Positions 55,618 to 64,000 of a stretch of DNA of 64,000 nucleotides are shown here, piece by piece; position 1 is the stretch's first letter, and every line of letters begins with the position of its first letter. The DNA is from Flavobacteriaceae bacterium. Its GTDB lineage: Bacteria > Bacteroidota > Bacteroidia > Flavobacteriales > Flavobacteriaceae. The notes under the pieces were generated by a model. The model made no database searches, was not told the DNA's origin, and saw only the letters and a list, made by a program, of their open reading frames with translations. The position numbers and the translations under genes were made by a program. Where the stretch lies: assembly GCA_013373635.1 (NCBI GenBank), contig JABXHN010000019.1, forward strand, positions 1 through 64,000. The letters are read 5' to 3'.

Positions 55618-56167
55618 TCTCCTTTATATCATAGGCATAACTATTGTATTTTCATCTTGCCAACGCAGTGAATACGACCGAACTGTCAAGTCAGAAATGG
55701 CGAAAAACTTAGAACTCAATGAACTAAAATTTGGATTGGAGTTTAAAGATACCAAAGACGAGTTTTTTGCTAAGTGTAAAGCCTTAAATCAACAAAAACT
55801 TGTTACACACGGTGGGAACAATCAAAATGTACAGCACATCCTGAATGACACGGCCAAGGCTCCTATTCGCTACTTATTTTATGGAACTTTTGATGACAAG
55901 CGCGTCATGAACGGCTTAAAAATGACTTTTTCATATTTGGGTTGGGCGCCATGGAATGAACATTTGTACAACAAAGAATTGCTGCAGGTCGTTATGGATA
56001 CCTTACAAATTTGGTATCCAGGTAACGAATTCAAAGTTCTTGAAAATGAAAAACTAGATTACCCTATCTACTACAAAGTTGATGGAAACCGCCAGATTTT
56101 ATTGCACCTCGAAGGCACTCGTGATGTCATCGGTTTAATTCAAGACCTCAATCAAAAACAATACTAA
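55586..56167 (+). CDS. Small lipoprotein of unknown family between the UnbV paralogs
   Basis: 193 residues. N-terminal hydrophobic stretch ending VFSSC (lipoprotein Cys25), then a mixed alpha/beta region with conserved-looking FGLEFKDTKDEFFAKCKALN, split as FGLEFKDTKDEFFAKCK, and WAPWNEHLYNKELLQVVMDTL. I do not recognise a domain. It overlaps the end of paralog 1 by 32 bases and shares one base with the start of paralog 2, so it is clearly a member of the operon. Confidence 0.7.
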   Translation: MIRFTLKNWTNLLYIIGITIVFSSCQRSEYDRTVKSEMAKNLELNELKFGLEFKDTKDEFFAKCKALNQQKLVTHGGNNQNVQHILNDTAKAPIRYLFYGTFDDKRVMNGLKMTFSYLGWAPWNEHLYNKELLQVVMDTLQIWYPGNEFKVLENEKLDYPIYYKVDGNRQILLHLEGTRDVIGLIQDLNQKQY

Positions 56168-59100
56168 TGATGAAATTATTTAGATCGATCCCCTTAATAG
56201 CAGTAGCTCTATTGCTATTGAATGCCTGTGAATCTTCAAGTGATACGTTATTCAGTTTGAAAAACAATGACTCAATTGGGGTTGATTTTTCAAATGATTT
56301 AGGTTTTTCTAATGAATTTAATGTGTACACTTACCGCAACTTTTACAACGGTGGTGGTGTCGCAATTGGCGATATTAATAACGACGGATTATCGGATCTC
56401 TATATGACTGCCAATCAGAAAAAAAATGAGCTATATCTCAATAAAGGGAATTGGAAGTTTGAAAAAATAACAGCTTCTGCGGGAGTTGGAGGAACAAAAG
56501 CGTGGTCTACTGGAGTGACGATGGTCGATATCAATGCCGATGGTTTTTTAGATATCTATGTATGTAATTCAGGAGATGTTAAAGGAGACAATAAGCAAAA
56601 CGAATTATTCATCAACAATGGCGATTTAACCTTTAGCGAACAAGCAGAGGCATACGGATTAGCGGATAAAGGCTATTCTACGCACGCCTCATTCTTTGAC
56701 TATGACAAAGACGGAGATTTGGACGTTTACTTACTCAACAATTCTTATCAATCCATTGGAAGTTTTGATCTTAGAAGAAATGAACGACCGATTCGCGATG
56801 AACTCGGTGGCGATAAACTCCTTAGAAATGACGGAGGTTATTTTACAGACGTTAGTGAACAGGCTGGGATATATGGATCTGTAATCGGATTTGGTTTAGG
56901 GGTAACCGTTGGAGACATCAACAATGATGGCTGGGAAGATCTTTATATTTCAAACGACTTCTTTGAGCGCGATTATCTTTATGTCAACAATCAAGATGGG
57001 ACCTTTAAAGAAACACTTACATCATCGATCAATTCCATCAGTGGCGCTTCTATGGGTGCAGATATGGCTGACATTAACAATGATCAACAACCCGATATTT
57101 TTATCACTGAAATGCTCCCTTCGGAATACGAACGACTCAAATCCGTAACCACTTTTGAAGATTGGGACAAATACTCCTATAATGTCAACAATGGTTATTA
57201 CCACCAATTCACTAGAAACATGCTCCAACTTAACAACGGTGATGAAACCTTTAGCGAGGTAGGGAGATTGGCTGGTGTTGAAGCCTCCGATTGGTCGTGG
57301 GGTGCTTTATTTTTTGACATGGACAACGACGGTCTTAAAGACCTGTATATTGCTAATGGGATTTATCGAGATTTGACCGATCAAGATTACTTACAGTATG
57401 TTTCCAGCGAAGAAGTGATCACTTCTATTGTCAGTGAACAAGAAGTCGATTATAAAAAATTAGTGGAAATCATTCCTTCAAATCCTGTAAAAAATCACGC
57501 CTATCTCAACAAAGGTGATTTGAAATTTGAATACTCCGAAAAAACAGGTTTAACTACTCCTAGTTTCTCTAATGGATCTGCCTATGGTGATTTAGATAAT
57601 GATGGCGATTTGGACTTGGTAGTTAACAATGTCAACATGCCTGCCTTTATCTATGAAAACCACGCCGATTCTAAAACGCAAAACAATTACATCAATTTCA
57701 AATTAAAAGGCACTGAACAAAACCGCTTTGGAATAGGAGCACGAATCATCGTAAATGACGGAACAACCACTTATACAATTGACCAACAACCCATTAGAGG
57801 GTTTCAGTCGAGTATGGATTTAAGACCTCATATCGGCTTAGCATCTACAGGACCTGTAAGCGTCAAAGTAAAATGGCCAAATGGCAAGGTAAGTCATTTG
57901 GAAGATGTTACTCTGAATCAAACCTTAGAAATCGATATCGCAAATGCTCATATGACAGCGGCAAACAACGATCTTTTAAGCGTGAACCTCTTTCAAAAAG
58001 AAGCGCCCTCTATCGATTATGTTCACAAGGAAAATCGCTACATCGATTTTAATAAAAACCGTTTATTACACCATATGATGAGTACTCCTGGTCCAATTTT
58101 AGCTAATGGAGACTTTAATGGAGATGGTTATGAAGATATCTATATTCCTGGCGTTAAAGACCGTAAAAGCGAATTGGTATTGGGCACAAAGGATGGTTTT
58201 GAAACCTATACAAACTTCGCTTTAGAAAACGATGTTGAAAAAGAAACAATTAAAGCCCTTGCTATAGATGTTGACAACGACGGAGACTTGGATCTATATC
58301 AAGGAAATGGGGGTGTTGAATTTTCAAGATTCTCTCAAACCCTGGCCGATCAACTGTTTATCAACGATGGAACTGGAAACTTTGACTTGAGCCCTTATGA
58401 GTTACCTACCGCTACAAACTTTTTCAACACAGGAGCAGTCGTATCCGCTGACATCGACAACGATGGAGATCTCGACTTATTCGTGGGAGAACGTACCGTT
58501 AACGATGCCTATGGAACTCCTGGTTCAGGACATCTTTTAGTCAATAATGGTCAAGGACAATTTAGTGACAAAACCGAACAAATTGGTGCTGACTTAATTG
58601 ATCTAGGAATGATCACAGATGCCCTTTTTAGTGACGTTGACAACGATGGTGACCCCGATTTAATAATCACAGGAGAATTTATGGGCATTGAGTTATTTGT
58701 CAATAATAATGGAGTCTATCAACGTGAAAAGTCCAATCCGCTATCCGATTTAAAAGGATGGTGGTACACCCTTGAGGCCACAGACATCAATGGGGACGGA
58801 CTTATGGATTTTGTTGCGGGTAATCACGGACTAAATTCTAGATTTAAAGCCTCTAAATCCAATCCGATTCGACTTTATGTAAAGGATTTTGATAACAATG
58901 GTGCTTTAGATCCGATCATGAGTTTCAAAGCTCAAGATGGGAAGTTCTACCCCTACAATCTTCGTCATAACTTAATTGATCAAATTAAAGGACTCAAAAA
59001 GAAGTTTCCGAATTACGAAACCTTTAAAAATGCCAATATGAGGACCATGTTTGACAAAGTAACTCTAGAAGAAAGTTTACAACTAGATGCCACCTACTTT

Positions 59101-59445
59101 GAATCAGCGCTTTTTATCAATCAAGGTAATTTGAGTTTTTCAGTAACCCCTCTACCAAAAGAGGTGCAATTTGCTCCAATTTTTGCAATTGAATCAGGAG
59201 ATTTTGATCAGGATGGAGATCAAGATTTACTTCTGGGAGGAAACTTGTACAAGGTAAAACCTGAGGTGGGGCGTTACGATGCAACTTATGGCATTTATTT
59301 AGAAAATGACGGCAAAGGAACCGTTCGAAATCGAACAAAAGAAAGTGGCTTTCATCAAAATGGTGAGATTCGCTCTATCAAATCAGTCAATAACAAAATT
59401 ATAGTGAGTCGTAATTCAGACTCGCTCGTTATCTACCAATACTAA
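56167..59445 (+). CDS. CRTAC1-type FG-GAP/VCBS repeat lipoprotein with ASPIC/UnbV domain (paralog 2)
   Basis: 1,092 residues; two consecutive Met codons open the frame. Lipoprotein signal LLLLNACESSSD (Cys20 from the first Met). Same order as its neighbours: N-terminal repeats (IGDINNDGLSDLYMTAN, DYDKDGDLDVYLLNNS), the shared SWGALLFDMDNDGLKDLYI-like segment (WGALFFDMDNDGLKDLYI here), ASPIC/UnbV at ~505-590 (NRFGIGARIIV, HIGLAS), then a second propeller (FNGDGYEDIYIPG, DVDNDGDLDLYQGNG). Closest relation is to paralog 1. Calcium-type loops suggest metal-stabilised blades. Confidence 0.88.
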   Translation: MMKLFRSIPLIAVALLLLNACESSSDTLFSLKNNDSIGVDFSNDLGFSNEFNVYTYRNFYNGGGVAIGDINNDGLSDLYMTANQKKNELYLNKGNWKFEKITASAGVGGTKAWSTGVTMVDINADGFLDIYVCNSGDVKGDNKQNELFINNGDLTFSEQAEAYGLADKGYSTHASFFDYDKDGDLDVYLLNNSYQSIGSFDLRRNERPIRDELGGDKLLRNDGGYFTDVSEQAGIYGSVIGFGLGVTVGDINNDGWEDLYISNDFFERDYLYVNNQDGTFKETLTSSINSISGASMGADMADINNDQQPDIFITEMLPSEYERLKSVTTFEDWDKYSYNVNNGYYHQFTRNMLQLNNGDETFSEVGRLAGVEASDWSWGALFFDMDNDGLKDLYIANGIYRDLTDQDYLQYVSSEEVITSIVSEQEVDYKKLVEIIPSNPVKNHAYLNKGDLKFEYSEKTGLTTPSFSNGSAYGDLDNDGDLDLVVNNVNMPAFIYENHADSKTQNNYINFKLKGTEQNRFGIGARIIVNDGTTTYTIDQQPIRGFQSSMDLRPHIGLASTGPVSVKVKWPNGKVSHLEDVTLNQTLEIDIANAHMTAANNDLLSVNLFQKEAPSIDYVHKENRYIDFNKNRLLHHMMSTPGPILANGDFNGDGYEDIYIPGVKDRKSELVLGTKDGFETYTNFALENDVEKETIKALAIDVDNDGDLDLYQGNGGVEFSRFSQTLADQLFINDGTGNFDLSPYELPTATNFFNTGAVVSADIDNDGDLDLFVGERTVNDAYGTPGSGHLLVNNGQGQFSDKTEQIGADLIDLGMITDALFSDVDNDGDPDLIITGEFMGIELFVNNNGVYQREKSNPLSDLKGWWYTLEATDINGDGLMDFVAGNHGLNSRFKASKSNPIRLYVKDFDNNGALDPIMSFKAQDGKFYPYNLRHNLIDQIKGLKKKFPNYETFKNANMRTMFDKVTLEESLQLDATYFESALFINQGNLSFSVTPLPKEVQFAPIFAIESGDFDQDGDQDLLLGGNLYKVKPEVGRYDATYGIYLENDGKGTVRNRTKESGFHQNGEIRSIKSVNNKIIVSRNSDSLVIYQY

Positions 59446-59446
59446 T

Positions 59447-62400
59447 ATGAAACACTATAGCCTTCTTAGTCTAGTAGCTTTACTGATCTTAAGCTGTGAA
59501 ACCAAAACCACAGAACAAACCCCTATTCATTTTAATTCTTTGGATCCAAAAGCAACCGGGGTTGACTTTGTAAACACATTGACGCCTACAGGTGATATGA
59601 ACATCATTGAATACCTCTATTACTTCAATGGTGGTGGGGTTGGAATTATCGATATCGACAACGATGGATTCGATGATCTATTCTTTACAGGAAATCAAAC
59701 TCCCGACAAGCTGTATCGAAACTTAGGAAATATGAAATTTGAGGACATCAGTACCGCTGCTGGAATTGGAACTGAAGACAGTTGGTCTACTGGGGTGACC
59801 GTTGCTGACATCAATAATGATGGATATCAAGATCTCTATGTTTCAAAAGTAAGTAATTACAAATCCCTTGAAGAGGCGCATCATATGCTTTACATCAACA
59901 ATGGAGATCGCACCTTTAGTGAGCGCTCTTCCGAAGTTGGTTTAGACATTTCTCGTTTTGGAACCCAGGCGAGTTTTTTTGATTACGACAATGATGGCGA
60001 TTTAGATGTATACCTTCTTAATCACTCGATACACACCCCTCGAAACTACGGCAGATCCGATCAGCGATCACAGACAGATGAACTAGCAGGTGATTTATTA
60101 TTAGAGAATAAATTAAATGAAGGGAGCCTCCATTTTGTTGATGTAACCCAAGCTGCTGGTATTTATTCAAGTTCACTTGGATATGGTTTGGGTCTCAGCA
60201 CTACCGATCTCAACATGGATGGTCATATTGACATCTATGTTGGAAATGACTTTCATGAAAATGATTACATCTACCTCAATCAAGGAGATAAAACTTTTAA
60301 AGAGGTGAGTAATTCTGCACTCAGTCACAGCTCCAGATTTACAATGGGATTGGATGCTGCCGACATCAATAACGATGGACTAACGGATGTTTTTAGTTTG
60401 GATATGATGCCATACGATCCCGATATCTTTTTAAAATCGGGGGGAGAAGACTCAGATAAAGTTTCTCAAATCAAAGAATCCTTCGGTTATCACCCACAAT
60501 TCGCTCGTAATCACGTCCAAATCAATAATGGGAATGAAACCTTTAAAGAGGTGGCAATGGTGTCCAATCTTCACGCTACAGATTGGAGCTGGTCGGTATT
60601 AATTCAAGATTACGACAATGATGGAATGTCCGATGTTTTTATTTCAAATGGAATCTACAAACGTCCCAACGATCTTGATTTTATAAATTACGAATCTGAT
60701 GTGGATCTATCGAAATTCAACGAAGAGGATCAGGATGAATTAGAACTAGAATTTATCAAAGTAATGCCTAGTATCAAAATTCCAAATGTCGTATTTAAAA
60801 ACAACGGGGACTATCAATTCGATCGCTTTACGACAGAAGCTGGACTGAGTGACTCCTATTCGAACGGTGCTGCCTACAGCGACTTAGACAACGACGGCGA
60901 TTTAGATATCGTAGTAAATAACATCAATGAACCCGCAACGATTCTCGAGAACAACAGTGTAAAAAACAATTTCTTAAGCCTGCAATTTGATTCAAAATTA
61001 AATCCTTTCGGAGCAAAAGTTTACGCCTATAATAACGGCTCACAATGGTACCGAGAATTAACAGCAACAAGAGGCTTTGAATCGGCTTCCACACAAAAAA
61101 TTCACTTTGGATTAGGTTCCATTCAAGAGTTGGATTCCTTGAAGGTGATTTGGCTCGATCAAAAAACCACAGTGCTTTCAAATGTTAAAGCAAATCAACA
61201 ATTATTAATCGATCGCAAATCAAACTCGACCTCAAATTTGACAAAGAGTTCCAATGAATTGTTTACAGTTGCTCCATTTGATTTTGTTCACAGAGAAAAT
61301 GATTTCAATGACTACGATAAAGAACCCTTGATGCCAGAGCGCTTATCAATTGAAGGTCCTGCCTTAGAACGCGCTGACTTCAATGGAGATGGATTGGACG
61401 ATTTATTCATCGGTGGGGGTAAATACCAAGCTTCAGAACTTTTTCTTCAGCAAAAAGATGGAACCTACCTACCTAAAAAATTAAAAGTATTTGAACTCGA
61501 TGCCATTCATGAAGATGAGGATGCAGAAGCATTCGATTTTGATAAAGACGGAGATTTAGATCTCTATGTGGTTTCTGGAGGAAATGAATATGTTGAAGGC
61601 GTTCTCCACACTACGGATCGAATGTACATCAACAATGGCAAAGCGGAATTCATCAAATATCCGGCTGCACTCCCCTCCTACAACGGAGGATCTATCGCTG
61701 CTGGAGACTACGATGGTGATGGTTATGAAGATCTCTTTTTAGGAACTCGTTCGATGCCTGGTGGTTATGGATTGTCTCCTAATAGTTATATTCTTAAAAA
61801 CACTCAAAAGGCTAATTTTGAAATGGCTGCTCATGCTAGACTTGGAATGATTACGGATAGCGAGTGGGCTGACCTTAACAATGATGGCTTGCTTGATTTG
61901 GTTTTTGTTGGTGATTGGATGCCTGTAACCATACTCATCAATATTGGAGATGGAAAATTCGACAATCAAACAGAGGAATTTGGATTAAATGACACCCAGG
62001 GTATGTGGAACTGTGTAAAGGTTGCAGATGTCGATCAAAATGGAACCATGGATATCATCGCTGGGAATGCTGGTTTGAATTTAAAATGGAAGGCCTCGAA
62101 AGAACACCCCATCCAACTCTACTTAGATGATTACGATGAAAACACCTTTTTAGACCCGATTATTTTTTACAATTTCTTTGGAGAAAACGTCCCTTTTGCT
62201 TCAAAAGACAAACTCATTTCTCAGATTCCAGCCCTTAAAAAATACTTTGTTAGATACAGCGATTTTGCTAAGGCTAAAGATATTCACACCCTTACTGGCA
62301 AAGACAGTATCATGCAAACCAAAAGCATTAAAGAATTGCGTTCAATGGTCTTCTTAAATGAAAACAACACTAAATACAATGCTGTTCCATTACCTATAGA

Positions 62401-62671
62401 AGCGCAGCTTTCTACAATAGAAGATGTTTATTTTGACAATGGAGATCTCTACTATGTGGGTAACTACAGTGGATATGTAACTGAATTAGGCCCTTCAAAA
62501 TCTAATGCAGGAGGAGTCCTTAGCCATTTTAAAAATGGTAACTTTACCCAGAACAGATCACTTGGACTACCTGCTAATTTAGAAGGTAGAAAGATTGATA
62601 AAATTTCAGATAAAACTTTTATAATTTTGACCAATAACGATAGTGCTTATACTATCACCAAAAAGAATTAA
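59447..62671 (+). CDS. CRTAC1-type FG-GAP/VCBS repeat lipoprotein with ASPIC/UnbV domain (paralog 3)
   Basis: 1,074 residues, one base after paralog 2. Lipoprotein signal LLILSCETK (Cys17). Repeats such as IDIDNDGFDDLFFTGNQ, FDYDNDGDLDVYLLNHS and YSDLDNDGDLDIVVNN, ASPIC/UnbV at ~506-585 (NPFGAKVYAY, IHFGLGSI), then a second repeat block (FNGDGLDDLFIGGG, GDYDGDGYEDLFLGT). More divergent from paralogs 1 and 2 in the first 60 residues and in loop regions. Ligand unknown. Confidence 0.88.
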   Translation: MKHYSLLSLVALLILSCETKTTEQTPIHFNSLDPKATGVDFVNTLTPTGDMNIIEYLYYFNGGGVGIIDIDNDGFDDLFFTGNQTPDKLYRNLGNMKFEDISTAAGIGTEDSWSTGVTVADINNDGYQDLYVSKVSNYKSLEEAHHMLYINNGDRTFSERSSEVGLDISRFGTQASFFDYDNDGDLDVYLLNHSIHTPRNYGRSDQRSQTDELAGDLLLENKLNEGSLHFVDVTQAAGIYSSSLGYGLGLSTTDLNMDGHIDIYVGNDFHENDYIYLNQGDKTFKEVSNSALSHSSRFTMGLDAADINNDGLTDVFSLDMMPYDPDIFLKSGGEDSDKVSQIKESFGYHPQFARNHVQINNGNETFKEVAMVSNLHATDWSWSVLIQDYDNDGMSDVFISNGIYKRPNDLDFINYESDVDLSKFNEEDQDELELEFIKVMPSIKIPNVVFKNNGDYQFDRFTTEAGLSDSYSNGAAYSDLDNDGDLDIVVNNINEPATILENNSVKNNFLSLQFDSKLNPFGAKVYAYNNGSQWYRELTATRGFESASTQKIHFGLGSIQELDSLKVIWLDQKTTVLSNVKANQQLLIDRKSNSTSNLTKSSNELFTVAPFDFVHRENDFNDYDKEPLMPERLSIEGPALERADFNGDGLDDLFIGGGKYQASELFLQQKDGTYLPKKLKVFELDAIHEDEDAEAFDFDKDGDLDLYVVSGGNEYVEGVLHTTDRMYINNGKAEFIKYPAALPSYNGGSIAAGDYDGDGYEDLFLGTRSMPGGYGLSPNSYILKNTQKANFEMAAHARLGMITDSEWADLNNDGLLDLVFVGDWMPVTILINIGDGKFDNQTEEFGLNDTQGMWNCVKVADVDQNGTMDIIAGNAGLNLKWKASKEHPIQLYLDDYDENTFLDPIIFYNFFGENVPFASKDKLISQIPALKKYFVRYSDFAKAKDIHTLTGKDSIMQTKSIKELRSMVFLNENNTKYNAVPLPIEAQLSTIEDVYFDNGDLYYVGNYSGYVTELGPSKSNAGGVLSHFKNGNFTQNRSLGLPANLEGRKIDKISDKTFIILTNNDSAYTITKKN

Positions 62672-62672
62672 G

Positions 62673-64000
62673 ATGAAAATCAAAGCATTTTTCTCCATCC
62701 TTACCTTAACAGCCCTAGTGTTATTTAGTAGCTGTGAAGAAAAAACTGAATATAAAGATCACTTAAATGATGCTGCTCTTTTTAGAGAAGTAGAACAAAA
62801 ACTCTCAGATGTAATTGTATACGATATCTTTTCACCTCCGATTGCATCAAGAGTTCACGTATATCCATCGATTGCTGCCTATGCCATCATGCAACAGGCG
62901 CATCCGGATAAATATCAATCACTACAGGGACAATTAACCGATTACACGGATGTACCCGCCTTAGAGGATCGCAAAGTCATTCCTAACTTAGCTGCTGTTC
63001 ACGCCTTTTTAACAGTGGGTAAGGCTCTTATATTCTCAGAAGAAAAGATAGAAGATTATCAACAACAACTATATGACCAACTTCAGGATGAAGGGTTGTC
63101 AAGTTTGGAATTTAAAGCTTCTATCAAATACGGTGAAGCAGTAGCTGAACACATTTTAAATTGGGCTGATGGTGATTTTTACAAACAGACGAGAACCTTC
63201 CCTAAATATACGATCCAAGAAGAAGATCGCTATTGGAAGCCTACTCCTCCAGACTATATGGAAGGAATTGAACCTCACTGGAACAAGATTCGTCCAATGG
63301 TATTGAAATCAGCAGATCAGTTTCCTCCAGTAGATCCTTATCCTGTAACTATGGATAAAGACTCCCCATTCTACAAAGAATTAATCGAGGTTTATGAAAC
63401 TGGAAATATGATCGCTGAAAATAAAGACAGTGAAGAAGCACAAATTGCTAGCTTTTGGGATTGTAACCCTTACGTTTCTCATCACAAAGGACACGCGATG
63501 TTTGCAACCAAGAAAATTACCCCTGGAGGGCATTGGATTGGAATTGTGAAAATTGCTTCTGAATTAAAAAACGATTCATTTGATCATACAGTTAATGCCT
63601 ATATGATGACATCAATAGCATTATTCGATGGATTTATCTCTTGTTGGGACACCAAGTGGAATACTTTGGTAGTTCGTCCTGAAACATTGATTAACCAGTA
63701 TATTGATGAAGAATGGCTACCACACTTACAAACACCACCATTCCCAGAATATACCTCAGGTCACTCGGTAATCTCCAGAGCTGCAGCAATCGCCCTTACT
63801 GCTGTTTATGGTGATAACTTTGAGTTTTTGGATACTACTGAACGTGTCTACGGATTAGGTGATCGTTCTTTTAAATCGTTCATTGATGCCTCAAACGAAG
63901 CTGCGATGTCCAGACTTTACGGTGGTATTCACTACCGCAGAGCCTGTGAGGAGGGAGTCAAACAGGGTGAAGCAGTAGGAACATATATAGTTAAAAACCT
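62673..64000 (+). CDS. Vanadium-dependent haloperoxidase-type PAP2 lipoprotein (partial, runs off right edge)
   Basis: At least 442 residues from the ATG one base after the previous stop. Lipoprotein signal ALVLFSSCEEK (Cys21). Active-site motifs of the vanadium haloperoxidase/acid phosphatase fold are present: Lys328-x6-Arg335-Pro (KWNTLVVRP), Ser362-Gly-His364 (EYTSGHS), and Ser413-Arg414-x5-His420 (SRLYGGIHYRRA). The usual Asp four residues after the last His is Ala424. It may be a phosphatase or a halogenating enzyme; family names should not be taken as proof of activity. It is the fifth gene of the UnbV cluster. Confidence 0.88.
   Translation, partial: MKIKAFFSILTLTALVLFSSCEEKTEYKDHLNDAALFREVEQKLSDVIVYDIFSPPIASRVHVYPSIAAYAIMQQAHPDKYQSLQGQLTDYTDVPALEDRKVIPNLAAVHAFLTVGKALIFSEEKIEDYQQQLYDQLQDEGLSSLEFKASIKYGEAVAEHILNWADGDFYKQTRTFPKYTIQEEDRYWKPTPPDYMEGIEPHWNKIRPMVLKSADQFPPVDPYPVTMDKDSPFYKELIEVYETGNMIAENKDSEEAQIASFWDCNPYVSHHKGHAMFATKKITPGGHWIGIVKIASELKNDSFDHTVNAYMMTSIALFDGFISCWDTKWNTLVVRPETLINQYIDEEWLPHLQTPPFPEYTSGHSVISRAAAIALTAVYGDNFEFLDTTERVYGLGDRSFKSFIDASNEAAMSRLYGGIHYRRACEEGVKQGEAVGTYIVKN

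Noticed and set aside
52426-62671. Similarity of FG-GAP repeats to eukaryotic integrin alpha chains as evidence of transfer
   Set aside because: The repeat type is widespread in bacteria and the codon use matches the neighbouring genes; no sign of recent transfer is visible.
1-64000. CRISPR arrays, tRNA or rRNA genes, insertion sequences
   Set aside because: No regularly spaced direct repeats, cloverleaf-like sequences, rRNA segments, transposase genes or terminal inverted repeats were noticed on reading; a dedicated tRNAscan or ISfinder run was not possible.

Overview
The window reads as a chromosomal segment of a marine-type Bacteroidota, most likely family Flavobacteriaceae. Signs of this are: AT-rich DNA; TAnnTTTG promoter elements in place of sigma70 -10 boxes; a SusC/SusD outer-membrane pair; DUF5522, GSCFA and CRTAC1/UnbV-type proteins; a mevalonate pathway; and an arginine operon with a transcarbamylase of the N-succinylornithine type. 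No rRNA, tRNA, IS element or CRISPR array was seen. The whole window is densely coding.

Layout. 1-1.53 kb is a very AT-rich, accessory-looking edge: the C-terminal end of a protein with an HExxH motif, a small secreted protein, and a DUF805 gene broken by a one-base frameshift. 1.57-6.3 kb carries a SLC13-type carboxylate transporter, a large secreted metzincin-like protease and a Met/His-rich Spy-like protein. 6.3-13.1 kb is a minus-strand run (alaS, GSCFA protein, DUF5522, PLP deaminase, glucosaminidase-LysM, hemL). 13.2-22.3 kb holds an M23 peptidase with a MerR protein, a GH32 lipoprotein, the GTPases der and era, an AGCS symporter, and a Tat-exported GMC oxidoreductase pair. 22.3-27.2 kb has a periplasmic GH13 enzyme and a TonB receptor with a lipoprotein partner.

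27.2-36.2 kb is a complete arginine operon: GNAT-argG-argC-proC-argD-argF'-argB-argE-argH. In front of it is a short open frame, MNNTIAHSILRYPRRRRP, ending in five Arg codons out of its last eight, directly behind a TAnnTTTG promoter. This looks like an arginine-sensing leader peptide and is the most interesting regulatory signal in the window. 36.2-40.7 kb carries tspO, mevalonate decarboxylase and mevalonate kinase, a UbiA prenyltransferase, an RluB/RsuA-like protein whose catalytic Asp is Asn, and a small CDGSH iron-sulfur protein.

40.7-52.3 kb is a malto-oligosaccharide utilisation locus. The minus-strand operon pgmB-GH65-GH13-GDPD-flavoprotein diverges from susC-susD across a 673-bp regulatory region holding a LacI-type AAAACGTTTT palindrome. 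GH13 should cut glucans outside the cytoplasm, SusCD imports across the outer membrane, GH65 phosphorolyses maltose and PgmB makes glucose 6-phosphate; the inner-membrane sugar transporter is not in the window.

52.4-64 kb is a separate gene cluster behind the susD terminator: three tandem ~1,070-residue lipoproteins with FG-GAP/VCBS repeats and ASPIC/UnbV domains, an unrecognised small lipoprotein between the first two, and a vanadium-haloperoxidase-type PAP2 protein running off the right edge. Its function cannot be read from sequence. It is the best candidate in the window for an undescribed multi-protein surface system.
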